Of a DNA stretch of 64,000 bases, positions 1 to 12,185 are shown piece by piece (positions within the stretch are counted from its first letter, which is position 1; the number at the start of each line of letters is the position of its first letter). Origin of the DNA: Crotophaga sulcirostris. Taxonomy: Eukaryota > Chordata > Aves > Cuculiformes > Crotophagidae. The stretch lies in NCBI GenBank assembly GCA_013397455.1, contig VYZB01000030.1, positions 1,774,546-1,838,545 on the forward strand, read 5' to 3'. A program made the translations under genes and the position numbers. The notes beneath the pieces were generated by a model. It was not told the DNA's origin. It saw only the letters and a list, made by a program, of their open reading frames with translations, and did not search any database.

Positions 1-3000
1 CGGCACCAGTTGGGAAGAGCTGCTGGGTGGATGTGGAGCTCCCACCCCCCTGCCTCGCAGGAAGGGTCGAGCAGGGGTGAATGAGCTCATCTTCACCAGA
101 AATCACCCTTTCATGTCCACCCGTTCCCCTGGGGTGAGGATCACATATGGCCTAAACGTGGAGCAAACCCTAAGATGCAACATGAGCAGGGAGTGAAATT
201 CCCTTGCTGCTTCCTTTTGGTAACGCTTTCATGCTGACCCCTCTTTGCAGTGGTGTTTCAGCAATGCCTCTTTTTATGGCTGGGGATGAGGAGGTAGTAA
301 ATCCAGGTTCCAGGCGAGTGTCTAGCACAGTGTGGAGCCAAAATGGCCTGGTGATGAAATGTCTCAGCACAAGCAACAACCTGACAAGATGCCATCTCTT
401 TTGAAAAAGGGTCCACAGCGAAGCAGCATAAGACCCAGTCTGACTCTAGGGAGGAGAGAAGGATGCAAGGAACCACATCGAGAGCAAAATGAGGCAGGTA
501 CCACAAACACAACAAGGTGGTGAAAGGGAAACCTCAAGCACTGAAGAATCCAGGAGGAACAACCCTCACCAACTGGAGCAAGGTACGAGGGGCCAAGAGA
601 GCCTCCTCCAAGTGCTCGTCCCCGCCCAACTGCTGAGCAAGATTATGTGATAAATGATTACATTAGTCCGGACAGCTTCTCATTTTCCTCCAGTCTGGCC
701 TGTCTGCCCTCTTAGCACGGGACTCCTGATAGCATTTCTCCCTTCACTGACTTCATTTTTCCTGTTAGGTTGTCAAGCTGTCAAGGGGAAGAAAGGAGAA
801 GCATGGACAAAGCTATTACTGTCTGTGCTTTGAGAACATCCTGTGCCTCTGCTGCCCCTGCCCTCCCTGGCCCGTCCTCAGCAGGTGCCTTCCCATCATC
901 TGCTCATCTTCCTCAGAGACCTCCTTGGCCATCACGTGTATCCCCACTTCAGCTCAGGACACAGTGGCTGCCTCTGCCTCTGAGCATGCCCAGGATGCTC
1001 TGGGGTTTTGTAGGAGTTAAGGTGAGAGGGGGTTCTGCAGACATTCTCTGGCTGAAATTGTTAACAGTTCTGCGGGAAAAGGCTCACGGCCGCTGTGTTG
1101 GGGTGCACAGACAATGCTTGTGAGCCCTTCTGGGTGAAGCAAATGCTCCTGTCCTTGTTGACTGTTGATGGAGGGAACCAAGCTGACAGTGGGAACCAAG
1201 CCAAGCTTGTTCTGGTACAGCTTTCTTCTTCTCTGTACAGCCTGCTTGACGTTTCTGCTGTGAAAACAAAACGAGGAGGTTGGGGGAAAATTAGTTTTCA
1301 ATAGAGTCTGCTGTGTAGTGTTCATCTTGGCACCCAGGCAGCCATCCCTCCTGGCACTGAGCAGCACTGTGCAGTGGAGATGGTGGCACCAACAATGGAG
1401 CTGTAGCTCCATGATCCTCTGGTCCAGACCAGGGACATGATCAGGGTGACACAGCCCAATCACCCAGCACATCTCCAGTTTCTCCTAAGGCTTATGGGAT
1501 GCTGCAGGAGAAGGTGGGTCAGATTGGCCTGATGCTGGGGAGAGACACGCAGCCAGAGCTGAGCACTTGGATCTCTCCCTGGTCCCTGAGGCTGAAAAGG
1601 TTCAGACAATATTTTAGATGCCCTCCTCCCACACATGGAGGTTTTGGAAAAACCTATATCTTGAACTCGACTTTCAGAGAGAACATTGTGCCTCTACAGC
1701 AACATACAGTCAACGTGTGCTTCCTGAACATGCATATCTTCAAGTCCAAGCATTCCCTAGGCAGAGAGCTCAACAGCAAAGAATAGGGCTCTTCACTCCT
1801 GTTCCCAACTCTGCCATAAATTTTCAACAGCTCTCCTGTGTTCTGCATCCTTGTTTCTCCATTTGCTAAAATGGCATGATAATGATATTTGCACCTTCCA
1901 CTCATGTCCAACAAGGGTGACATTCTGTGAAATCCTTGGGTGGAAAATGTCCCATAGCTGCAATCCTCTCACCTGAGTGAGAGCTGCACTGAGAGCAATG
2001 GTGCTGGTACCTGCAGCATTTCCACGATGTTTCCTTTCATCAAGGTGCTTTGCAAACATAGAATAACTCTCCCAGCCCCCTGCAAGGGAGCTGGGGAAGC
2101 CCAGTTATTCCTGGTAACAGAGCACCCATCATTTTCATTTAGCACAGAGCAAGGAGGCACTTTCATGTCTCCTTCCCCACCATCACCCCTAGACAGCATT
2201 CCTTCATGTTGATACAAGGTTTAACAGCCATTTGTAATTGCATTAGAGAGGTGGTTTAATTCCAAGGAGACCCATTCCCTGGACGCCCTCCTCTCTGCTG
2301 CATCGCAATGAGCAGATCAAACAGCACCAGTTCCGACCAGGAAATCGATCGGGTACAAGAGGAGCACATCCATGGGCTGGGAGCACAGTGGAGACCACGG
2401 CCGGCATCCTGCTCCACCAGTGGAAATCTTTGCAAACGTCGTTAAGGAAGGGCTGAATTAGGATATCGGGTACCAGGGAGCAGGGGAGGGCTGCAGGCAG
2501 GACCACGCAGCCGAGTGATGGGGGAGTCAGGTGAGCTGGGATGATATCCCTTCGCTGCTGCTCAGTGGAAAATGCCAAGCTCTGTAAGCACAGGGGATCT
2601 GGGCTTTTCAACACCAAGGAGAAAGCCACCTTCCCTGCATAGGGTGGGATCAGCTGCTGGGAAGGGCTGAGACAGGGTAACAACTCCACATAACCATATT
2701 TCGTGATTATTTAGGACCTAGGTAAGAAACCAGCATGTAGAAATTGGTAAAAAAATGCTGATTTTTTTTCTTTAAATACCTTCCCTGCACCCCCTCATTA
2801 GACAGCCTGTTTAGCTATTTAGCTGCTAGATGGGTCTTTTTATTGAACTTGTCAATATTTGCATTTGCACCCTTTGAAGCTGCTGAAGCTTGGATAAAGC
2901 AGCAGAAATCAGGCAGATCTGCAAAATTTCCACACACCTCATCTCTTCAGATTTGACAGATGAAAAATAATTCAAGAGGAGAAAAATCTTAGCTGGAGTG

Positions 3001-6000
3001 AGGGGTCAGCTCAGAAGGAAGATACGGAGGCATGGAAGATGTCTGTGAGATTAATTGCTAGACATGGACTTCCAGAGGAGCCGGTGCTTCAGCAAAGCCC
3101 TGGCAGGAGATGGAGAGGCAGTTCTGGGGTGCTCCACTCCTGATGCAAAGGGGTGGGACCCCCCGAGATGGATCTTATAAATCCTGATGCAACCACGAGA
3201 AGATGCAGCTCATCGAGAGGTTGCAAAGCCTCCCTGCTCCTCAATCAAATTTCTGCTCCTTAGCTCACCTGTCACCACCACCTTACCAGGACCATGCTGG
3301 TCCCTTGCTGCCCCTTTGGGGATTGCTTTTAGGAGTCTGGCTGGGTTTGGTGCCTACAGAAAGCATCAGGCTTGTGGCTGGGGAGGTTGGAGCACCATGA
3401 AGGGGTCCCCGAATTGCCCACCAAGGAGTCCCCACTCAAGCTTGATGCTGGGAGAGGAGAGGACTCTTCTGCAGAGACAAGGTTTCATAGTTCCTGGTGT
3501 ATGGTTATTTTCAGACAATTAATCTCTCAGAAGAAGGAGATATCAGTCACTTCAGGCACTGATGAGGTGTCAGTCTGCTGTTCGCTCACAGTAATTGCTT
3601 TTTCTCTCCCCCTTGCTGGAGGGAAACTGAGGCTCCCCCACTGCTGCCAGCCCTGCCCTAAACAGCCTTTTCTGCCTCTCTGGGGGCAGTGTGGCAGGGC
3701 CGGGAGCAGGCAGGACTCCCCAGCCTCCTTCTCTACCCCCTGGCAAAGACTGGGATGCCTTTCTGTGCAACGTTCTCCCTCTCCTTCCTGCTCAGCCCCT
3801 ACAGAGACGTGATCTTGGAAGGGACCTTGTGAGCCACGAAGATCAGTTCTGTTACTGAGGAACTTCATCTGCCCCTAATCCCTTTAAATGTCCTCTCATA
3901 ATTCTTTCAGGCACAAAAGCTACAGTGATTTTGCCAATTTTGTCTTCTTTTCTGGCTGAAGAGAGGCAGGGACAAAGTAGGGAAGTGACTCCAGGACTGG
4001 GGTCCATGGTCTGCAGGAGCTAAGATGGGTTGGAGGGACCAGCAGATGTAGTAAGGCAGCAACTAGTCCTCTGCAGCAATAATCTCTTCCCCAGAGCTTG
4101 CCAGCTCAAGGGCTGGTGATTCCCCTTGTCCATCCACATTGTTTCCATCCTCCTTCCAACCCTTTCTCCACCCTTGACATCTACAGGACTTGGCACCACT
4201 GAGACTTGCAGCCACCTGGACACATCTGAGCTCCTCGGTGGCTTCTGAGTCCATCCCAAAAGTTTTCTAACAGGGGTCCATCCCAGCCAAGCACCCAGGG
4301 AACCCACTTTATTTTGCACCATATGCCACAAGAGTCTCTCTGGGACACCATGGAATCTGAGTTTAAGGAGAGTGAACGTATCATTAAAAAAAAAAAGAAA
4401 TTTCCATTCATTCTATTTTAGTGCTTCTGTCTGGAAGGAGAGTTCAACTGTCCCATGGGGAACAGCTGATCTGCATTTTGACAGGGACATGGGGCTCAGT
4501 GGACCATGTAAGAATTAGTTTTCCAGAGTGGCAGATCATGTGTAATTATAGGCCATGCCAAGGTTTATGGCTGTGAAGAATCTCTCCAACTGACACTAAA
4601 ATGCTTATGAAGTTGTTTTGAACTTCTTCCAGGAGGAAGGGATCCAGTGTGCGTCACCCAGCCCTCCCAGCCCCTCTTTCTGCCCCTCCAAATACCAGAT
4701 CACCCCATGCTCAGGGCTAAGACCTGGGGGAAGAGTATCCAAGCAGTAAAGGGCTATAAATGCCAGAAAAGCAGTGTAGAACTTTTGCCTCCCTTCTCTG
4801 AAACAATGTGCAAAGAACAAGAGGTTTGGCTTAGACATTCAACAGCTCTAAGAGAAGACAGCAGCTTAGAGGTTGCTTTGGGATGGGACTTAAGTATCAA
4901 GCTCTGAATGTAAGCAGATGTGATAAAACATCTCCAGGGTCTTGGAGTGGATGGAGATGGACCCAAGGACTTCCTCTGTTATTTCTTCTATCTCCCTAGC
5001 ACCAATATTTAGCCAGATCCAGCTCAAAGAGCAACCAGACAAGTGCAAGCACGGGTCTGCTCCATGAGACACAGCAGAGAAGATGCAGGACCTTACACTG
5101 GTCGTTACTGGGAGACTTGACCTCGGATCCTCTGGTCTAAGCTGAGTCAACCTTCACCAGGCTTGCTGTAAGCAGCGTGCAGAAGGTCAGAACCTTCTCC
5201 AGGAACTCAAAGCCAGTCCAAGGCTGTGGCACCAAACCTGGCTGAATGGTCCCATCTTCAGGCAGGCACAGCTCCCTCCCCACAAAAGTCCTCATCTTTC
5301 ATAAAAAGAAATTCTCTGCAAATTACAAGGAACAAGCCACGTGAGACACCAGGCGGTCTCCTGAGAAATGTTTAGACTAAACCTAGGCTCTCCAGTGAGT
5401 CAGTAGCAAAGTGGGTGAGAAAAAAAAATGCTTTTAGGAAAAAAGTGAGACATTCTGAGAGAAGGGAAAAAAAACCCCTACAAGCAGACATTTAATAACA
5501 TGGTCATAAACCAGTGGAATTAAAAAAGGACATGAAATAACAAGATTGGTACAGTCTTTTCTAATTTCTGAATCACCACCTCTTCTGGGGCCCATAAGTG
5601 TGCACTAGGGGAGCCTACCTGAGCCCACCTCACCTGGTAACCAACGAGATACAATCATGCTGCTATATCCTACCCCAGACAAAACACCCCCCAGAACATC
5701 CCACCCACAAACAGTGGGACTTCTCCAAGACCAGGACACGTCAACAAGAGGACACTGGTGAGTGGTGAAGCAACAGTTTCAGATGGCTTGTTCATGTCAT
5801 TCCCAAATAGCTGCCTCCGTGTAGACAATCTTTGTGGGAGAAGAGAGATTTCCCTTCCAGAATAATTACTCCGCTTGGAAGCACACTAATTAGCCTGGAA
5901 CAAAGTGGCTCAAGTGTCCGCATGGGGAGCTATTGTGGAATAGCTTATTCTGTCAGAGCTATTCTGGGCAATTTCCTCTCACAAACAGGCCATGAGATTT

Positions 6001-6140
6001 AATTTTCCTTCTTTCTACAAACAGATGAAAGGTCTGTGCTTACCAACCCCAAATCTTCCCAGCCTTCCCTGCCAGGAGCAAGTGTTGGGTGCAAATTGTC
6101 CTGAATTCTCCTCTCTTTGGGACTCCCTAAATTCTTTTTC

Positions 6141-6162
6141 TTTTTTTTTTTTTTTTTTTTTT
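6141..6162. repeat. Oligo-T tract
   Basis: An uninterrupted run of 22 T on the plus strand, preceded by a shorter T run split by one C. It could be the tail of an old minus-strand retrocopy or a simple slippage tract. No retroelement body is recognisable beside it. Confidence 0.8.
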
Positions 6163-7929
6163 GCCGGCTGGGGGAGACATAAATCAGGAAGATTTACACC
6201 ACCAGTACTCTGGATCCTTTCCAAGGGGTGAGGTCTAACCCAGCATAAATTAACCCGAACAATGGCAAGCGAGGACAATGTTCTGAGCATCCCATGAACA
6301 CGCTGAGGGCTTACGCAATACATGTTTACCAGACAAAGTAAAAGACAGAGAGGAAAAAAAAAGACCAACACCAAGTGGCTCTGTAAACAGAAGTACCCTC
6401 TCTTAACTCAGACTGCAGTTTTTCAAGAAATGCATTATACATTTCATTAGCCTGTAATTAATTTCACCTTCCCCCATCATGCGAGATGGCAATGAAAAAG
6501 GGAAAGAAGATGCTGGGGCAGAAGCGAAGAAAAGTCCATGGTGCTCATGGCATTGGAGGGGTCTGGAAGGATGCAGGGTGGGAGGACATTGAGGGCTTTA
6601 ATATCCAGGTGCCTCAGTGATGGGTAAACTAGTGAACATCAAGACAGCATAAGTAGAGCCTTCTCACCTGGCTCTTTTGGCATCTTCTTGGGATGATTCA
6701 TTTTCTTCATCTCCTTCCACACACAGCAGGTCTCACAAATATGGAGGGGGAGAGTAGAATGGAAACACAAGAGCAGCTTCACAGCAAAGCAGAGAGATGG
6801 AGGAAGGACCAAGAGCAGGTGCTCTGGGAGACAAAGCAGGGGGTGTCTTCAGTTGGGGTTCTGAAAAGGCTCAATGGGAGCCTGGGGTGGCTGGCACACC
6901 TGGGACATGGGGCACTGTGGCACTGCAGGGACAGCAGGGGACAGCCAGGGAGACGAAAGGGTTTGGAGAGCAGAAAACAAACCACCCATGTTCCACTTGG
7001 TAAAAGCCACCACTTTGATTTCACTTGTACCTGATCTTCTCAACATCTATCCCACTTTATGACAGCTCCCTTATTTAAAAATAAATCCTTGCAAAGAAGA
7101 AGAAAAAAAAAAACAACTCTGTAATTTGTTCCTCCAAGCCAGGCTGCCTTTCTGGCCCTGATTTTATCAGAGTGGAGACAGCCTGTCCTTGCAGAATGAT
7201 TTTACCATCTTGAAAATGATTACAGAGCTGCACAATGCCTTCAGCTCACCATGTAACGATATTTTTATACGCTGTCTCGTTAGATCGCTGCCCGGGTTGA
7301 GGATGTTTTCAAACATTGTCTCTTCATGGTCGGCGCACCGCAGTACCAGGAATAGAGTGACGAATTGGAGCGAGTTCAGGGGGCAGCAGCAATAATCAGA
7401 AATCTGATTTACAAGGAAATGTTAAGAAAGTTGAATCCATTTTGCTTGGCTAGAGTGGAGGACTGAGCATCCATGCACAAAGATCTGGAGGGGCAAGAGG
7501 CAGGCACTAGGGAAGGAGGTACATGGCACGGAAGTAGAGGAAAAAGTAATAAAGAAAAAACACAGGTGCTTTCTCCATAATAGCAGGGTTTTTTTCAGCA
7601 GATCTGGTACGTATTCATGGAAGGAACACTGCAGGAGGGACAGGAAAACTCAACTGGAAACATTAGGAAAAAATTACTCCCTGGGGAATAGTTCTGCTTA
7701 CGCAGAGATGTAGATTACAAGACTTACCAAATCTGCTTCTTCTACGTCTTCCCTTCTCCCTGAACCATCACTGACTGGCAGCAACAGCCAGCCATTAGTG
7801 ACCCACCAGACCTGTGAGCCCATTGTCACCCCTCAGAGTCACCCCATCCCCTGTTCCCCAGCCCGGGGTAGCTTACATTGGGTGCCTGAATGAACTGACA
7901 TTATCCTTGCAAATAGAGTTCATGGCGTG

Positions 7930-8095
7930 TTGCACACTTGTTTTTTTCCCTTTATAAATACATGTGCTATAGCACGGCTGCACTCCGTGAACCGAGGGTG
8001 TGAGCAGCCTGTGATTAGAGGAGAACGAAACGCTGATTACGGGTTAATTAGCTAGGCTAATAAACTGCCTGTAGCTTCGTTTAGGAGAGAAACTA
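7930..8095. promoter_or_regulatory. Candidate conserved non-coding element
   Basis: This stretch is rich in TAAT and ATTA cores and near-palindromic AT motifs (for example TTAATTAGCTAGGCTAAT around 8,045-8,062), with no open frame. That composition is typical of vertebrate developmental enhancers bound by homeodomain proteins. Conservation cannot be measured from one sequence, so this is only a candidate. Confidence 0.25.
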
Positions 8096-8660
8096 TTTCA
8101 TCACACAGAAAACAGTGCAGAACATGGAAGGGAAGAGTGTTTTTCTTTGAAAGGTTGAAAATCAGCCCCTGGGAAGGAGGGAACGGGATGCTCTGCACAG
8201 GTGTGGAGGGACACAGGCGGATGATGGTGCCCTATAGCCAGGCTGGGGGAGCAAACTGGGGCTTCTGGAGGGGCTGGAGAAGCTGCAGGGGGAGAAAAGC
8301 CAAAACCACGCTTATGACAATCATTGTCTCCAGTCGTGGTCCCAAGCCCTGAAATCCTGTTTGTGACCAAGGGTGGGTCAGGACCTGTCAGGGATCACAA
8401 CTCAGTGAGATGGGGCTGGGGGCAGCCCCAGCAGGAGCCAAGGGAAGGGACAGGAGCTGGGGAGCAGAGCACTTCTGGAACTGCAGAAATGATAGGATTT
8501 CAGACAGACTGAGACAGGGAAGCAGTGTGTGTGTGTGAAACCACAGGAAAGGGACAATCCTGCCAGGGAGAAGGATTAAATGATCTACGGTGCTTACACA
8601 ACACATTTCATTCCATTGCTTCTCTCTCTGGATCACGTTAGAGGTTTATCTGAGCGACTT

Positions 8661-8767
8661 GCCTGTCTGTCTGCCTGTCTGTCTGTCTGTCTGTCTGTCT
8701 TCCTTCCTTCCTTCCTTCCTTCCTTCCTTCCTTCCTTCCTTCCTTCCTTCCTTCCTTCCTTCCTTCC
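8661..8767 (+). repeat. Compound microsatellite (CTGT)n-(TTCC)n
   Basis: About 40 bases of imperfect CTGT tetranucleotides run directly into about 67 bases of uninterrupted TTCC tetranucleotides, followed by an imperfect CT-rich tail to about 8,800. The plus strand is almost pure pyrimidine from 8,699 onward, a composition able to form triplex DNA. Open frames crossing it on both strands are translated tetranucleotide repeats and not genes. Confidence 0.95.
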
Positions 8768-11700
8768 CTCTCTTCTCTCCCTCCCTTCATTCCTTCCTCC
8801 CATGGAGGAGCTAGGAAACTTCAGCATCAGCCCTTGCCTGCAGTTTTCACTGCCTTCCTGGTGGCACTTCTCCCAGATCTCCCCAAAACAACCAACTGCC
8901 CTGGGAAAAGCTGAGCTGGCTCCACCAGGCTCTTCCCACAGACCTGGCTCCCAACCAGCCTGGCACTACATTAGGATCAGCCCCACAGGGGCTGGTTTTC
9001 TCCATTACAGCATCTCAGTCTACAGCCCAGCTGTGGGCAGTGCCCCTTTACCCTTCTACCCTGTCATGATGGGTGTGTACGTGCAAGGCTCCAGCATAAA
9101 AATAAATCCTGCCCCATCACATTCCAGTGTATTAATTATGACACTTAATAACTTCTTCTTAATAGCCTCCTTATTTGTGTGGGAATCTGTGACACATGGA
9201 GGACTGGACATGCTTTCTCAGCACACGCAGCGTGGTTGCCCCATATGTTGTGCAGCTTGCAAAAAAAAGGAGAAAGACAAGCAAATGGCACTCTGGGTAA
9301 AAAATAATGCAGTTTTTAATCGAGTTTCATGTTGCTGATAAAAATAGGGCTAACAGCTCTGGAGATGAGGGTCCTCTTGTTCTGCAGTGGGTGTAAGAAC
9401 CAGACGCTCATGGGTATGGTCAAATCCTGTCCTAGAGGGTTTGAGAGGACTTCTCTTAGCATACATTGCATCCTCATCCCTCAGGCACTGCAGGTACCAG
9501 CAATAGGCTGAGGTTACCTGAAGATGCTCAGTTCTCAAAGGCTGTGCTTTGGCCGTGCCCAAGCCACACCTGTAGTTTGTTCCACATATGAACAACAAAT
9601 CTAATCTTGAGGGCAGCCAAAGTACATCCCTGAAGGGACAGCCTAAACGTACCATGTGAGCCTAATGAGCCCATTAACAAGCTGGATGGCCACCAAATAA
9701 CATCCTGTGTTTAGGGTCACACAGAGGGGAGAGGAGTTTGGGGACAGCCCCAGAGGGGTTTCTCTCCACAACCACAGAAGACTTCAATGTCTCCCAAGGG
9801 GAGCACTCATGGGTTGCTGGGAAGGGATATCTCTGTCAAGTGCCCAAGCTGGATGGGGAAGGGGTCTCCTGCAAGGATTTCAGGTGGAGACGATGCAGGG
9901 CGAAACTGCTGGACAGATCCCTCCACGCTGTAAACTTGGGTTTCACCTCCTTGAGCTCTCCCCCATTTGCAGCCCTGCTTCTCTAGGCTGGATTTCCAGC
10001 ATGGGTTATATTTTTGGCTCTGCTCACCAAGCAATTAAAAACACTCGTTTAAAAAATAGCAAAACCAAACAAAGTGGAAATCAGACCTCATCAGTCAGGA
10101 CTGCTCTGAAGCAACCAGAAGCTACAACCACAGAAAAGCTTTGTTTCCCAGCCCATCATCTTGGGTTTAGCAAGAGGGAAAATCATCTTCCCCAGGTAGA
10201 AGAAGCTGCTATTAGAATTATTTACAGCCAAAAACCTTTTCTGGACAGAGCTGCATAAATCCAGAACAGCTTCCTTGTTGCAAGGAAGGAGACATACCCC
10301 AAGGTGACCCCTCCAGGGTCTGGAGGAAGGCCATGCCTCCAAACCACACTAACATTGCCCACCCAGCCCTAACAGTCCGGAGGAGAATTTTGTCACTCCA
10401 CGTATGGTGTTTCAACCACTTAAGTCTCCTTCCTGTACAATAAGTAGGTGAGGCTAGAAATAATGACAAGGGAAATGGCAGTGATGGGGAGAGAGGTTCA
10501 GACGTGGTGATTCAAAGGTCTTCCTACAAAATCTTCCTAATTGAGCATTTACCTAAGCTGCATTCCCTGCCACACAAAGCCATTGCTGAAAGCAGTGCAT
10601 ACAGCGAGGCAATCGCCTTTTTATTTTGCTGGTTATTATTCCTCACTGGAAAGGCGGAAAAAAAAAAAGCTATCACTCTGGATTTTTTATCAGGTTTCAG
10701 CCACTCTGCCTCATGTTCAATAAAAGAAAAGCTATCTCTGTTAGAGATGAGTAGCCCTTTACAGAACAGTCATTGCCTGCAAAGTAACCTTTAAGCACCT
10801 GTCTGTCTCTTAAGTTAATGCAGGTAGAGGATGGAGAGGAAGTTTCAGTCACTTCTGTATGTTTGAAAAATGCAGCAATTTCTCTTAAAATTCAGCAGCC
10901 AGCCACACACACTTTGATTGGTTTCGTTGATGTTGTTGTTTTCACTCTTCCTGAAATCACTATCCCTGCCCAGCTCAGCCACTCGAGCCCCAGCGCAGGC
11001 AAGGGGAAGGAAGCAGATTCAGACCACGCTTTGGGGACGAGCATTGCATCCCCTTCCCATCACTGATGCTTGGAGCAGGAAGACCCTAAACCTCCCCTTT
11101 TATCAGCTCCTTCAGGAGCTCATGCTGGGACATTCATGCACCTGATGTGCTCTCTCTGCACATCACTGATGGTGGCTGTGGCAGCCAGGAGTGGCCTCAG
11201 GGTGAAATGTCATCCCCTGGTGCGGTGCACGTCACTGGATGGGCAATCTGGTCACATACCTCTCCTGGGGCTTGCTATAAGCATAAGCTCTCCCACAACA
11301 ATCACCCCAGCAAGGAAAGTTTGCAGCCAGGCTGCTAACATGGACAGGGCTTGCAGAAGTCTTTATAGCAGAACCTTTGGAGACCTTTGGTGTGGCAACC
11401 TAAGATGCCCTCAACCGTGCATGAAAAAGCCCAGCCCTTTTGCAACGAAAATGGTCCCTGCAGCACCATCCTCCTTCAGGCACCACTATGAGGCTCAGGA
11501 AGGACAGTGCTTGGGATACGGGGCTGCAGGATGGCCAAGCAAGGACATAGGTGGGCCACCCATTGCCTCCTCCCACTTGTGTCTATACTCATACGCTCTG
11601 AGCCACATCAGCAGGGAAAGAAGCTTCAGCTTTTGTGGGTCTGCCTCTATGGGGAGGGGTGGCAGAGCCCGGCCACGCAAATACACGCACACCAAAGGAA

Positions 11701-12039
11701 ACCTGAGCCCTGCCCGAGTGACCCATGCCATGGCTGCATCCCCCATTAGGAGGTTCAGGATTTAGGGTACCCCTGGCACCTACTGCATAAGTGACAAGCA
11801 GCTGTCAGCAGCTTACGGGGGTCTCCGGCTGCCTGCAAATTTCCGCATTAAAGCTGTGAGCTCTCATGCCTCACTTGGGACCAATAAAACAGGATAGGGT
11901 AGAGGCTGTCATGATAAATGGGGCATAAATCACACCTCCCCCTCCTCCTTCCCTTTCCTTAGGGGGAGGTGGTTCTGCCAGAGCCTTCACAAGCCCTGCT
12001 TCAACATGCTCAGACAGGTCCTCTTCTGCCTGTGCAGTC

Positions 12040-12185
12040 AATTAGAACTTCATCAGAAATCAATCTGCGAGGCCCAGCTGAGATGTACCTATAGATCAGG
12101 CAATGCCAAGTGATTATTACACTAATGGAATATTCCATTGATTAATTGAATATTTAAGTCTTGAAATGTAAGCCCCACTGCCTTA
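12040..12185. promoter_or_regulatory. Candidate conserved non-coding element
   Basis: An AT-rich block with many TAAT/ATTA cores and the near-palindrome GGAATATTCC, flanked by ordinary GC-richer DNA. No frame is open across it. It resembles a developmental enhancer in composition only; there is no direct evidence of conservation. Confidence 0.28.

Larger units (their letters stand above)
1..8660. other. Non-coding interval, no gene recognised
   Basis: I find no open frame with a recognisable protein family, splice-linked exon series or RNA gene here. The open frames are short, overlap on both strands and have low-complexity composition, as expected by chance. The interval holds an oligo-T run near 6,141-6,162 and an AT-rich, homeobox-motif-rich stretch near 7,930-8,095. 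In human the region beyond MRPL46 leads towards NTRK3, so this may be distal intergenic DNA; that is inference from gene order, not something visible here. Confidence 0.6.

Noticed and set aside
8580..9338. A 252-codon plus-strand frame, the longest uninterrupted one in the left region
   Set aside because: Its first part translates the CTGT/TTCC microsatellite, and the rest shows no family resemblance or exon signals.
11070..11765. A 231-codon plus-strand frame
   Set aside because: No recognisable domain, no promoter or splice context, and competing frames on both strands. GC-rich chance frame.
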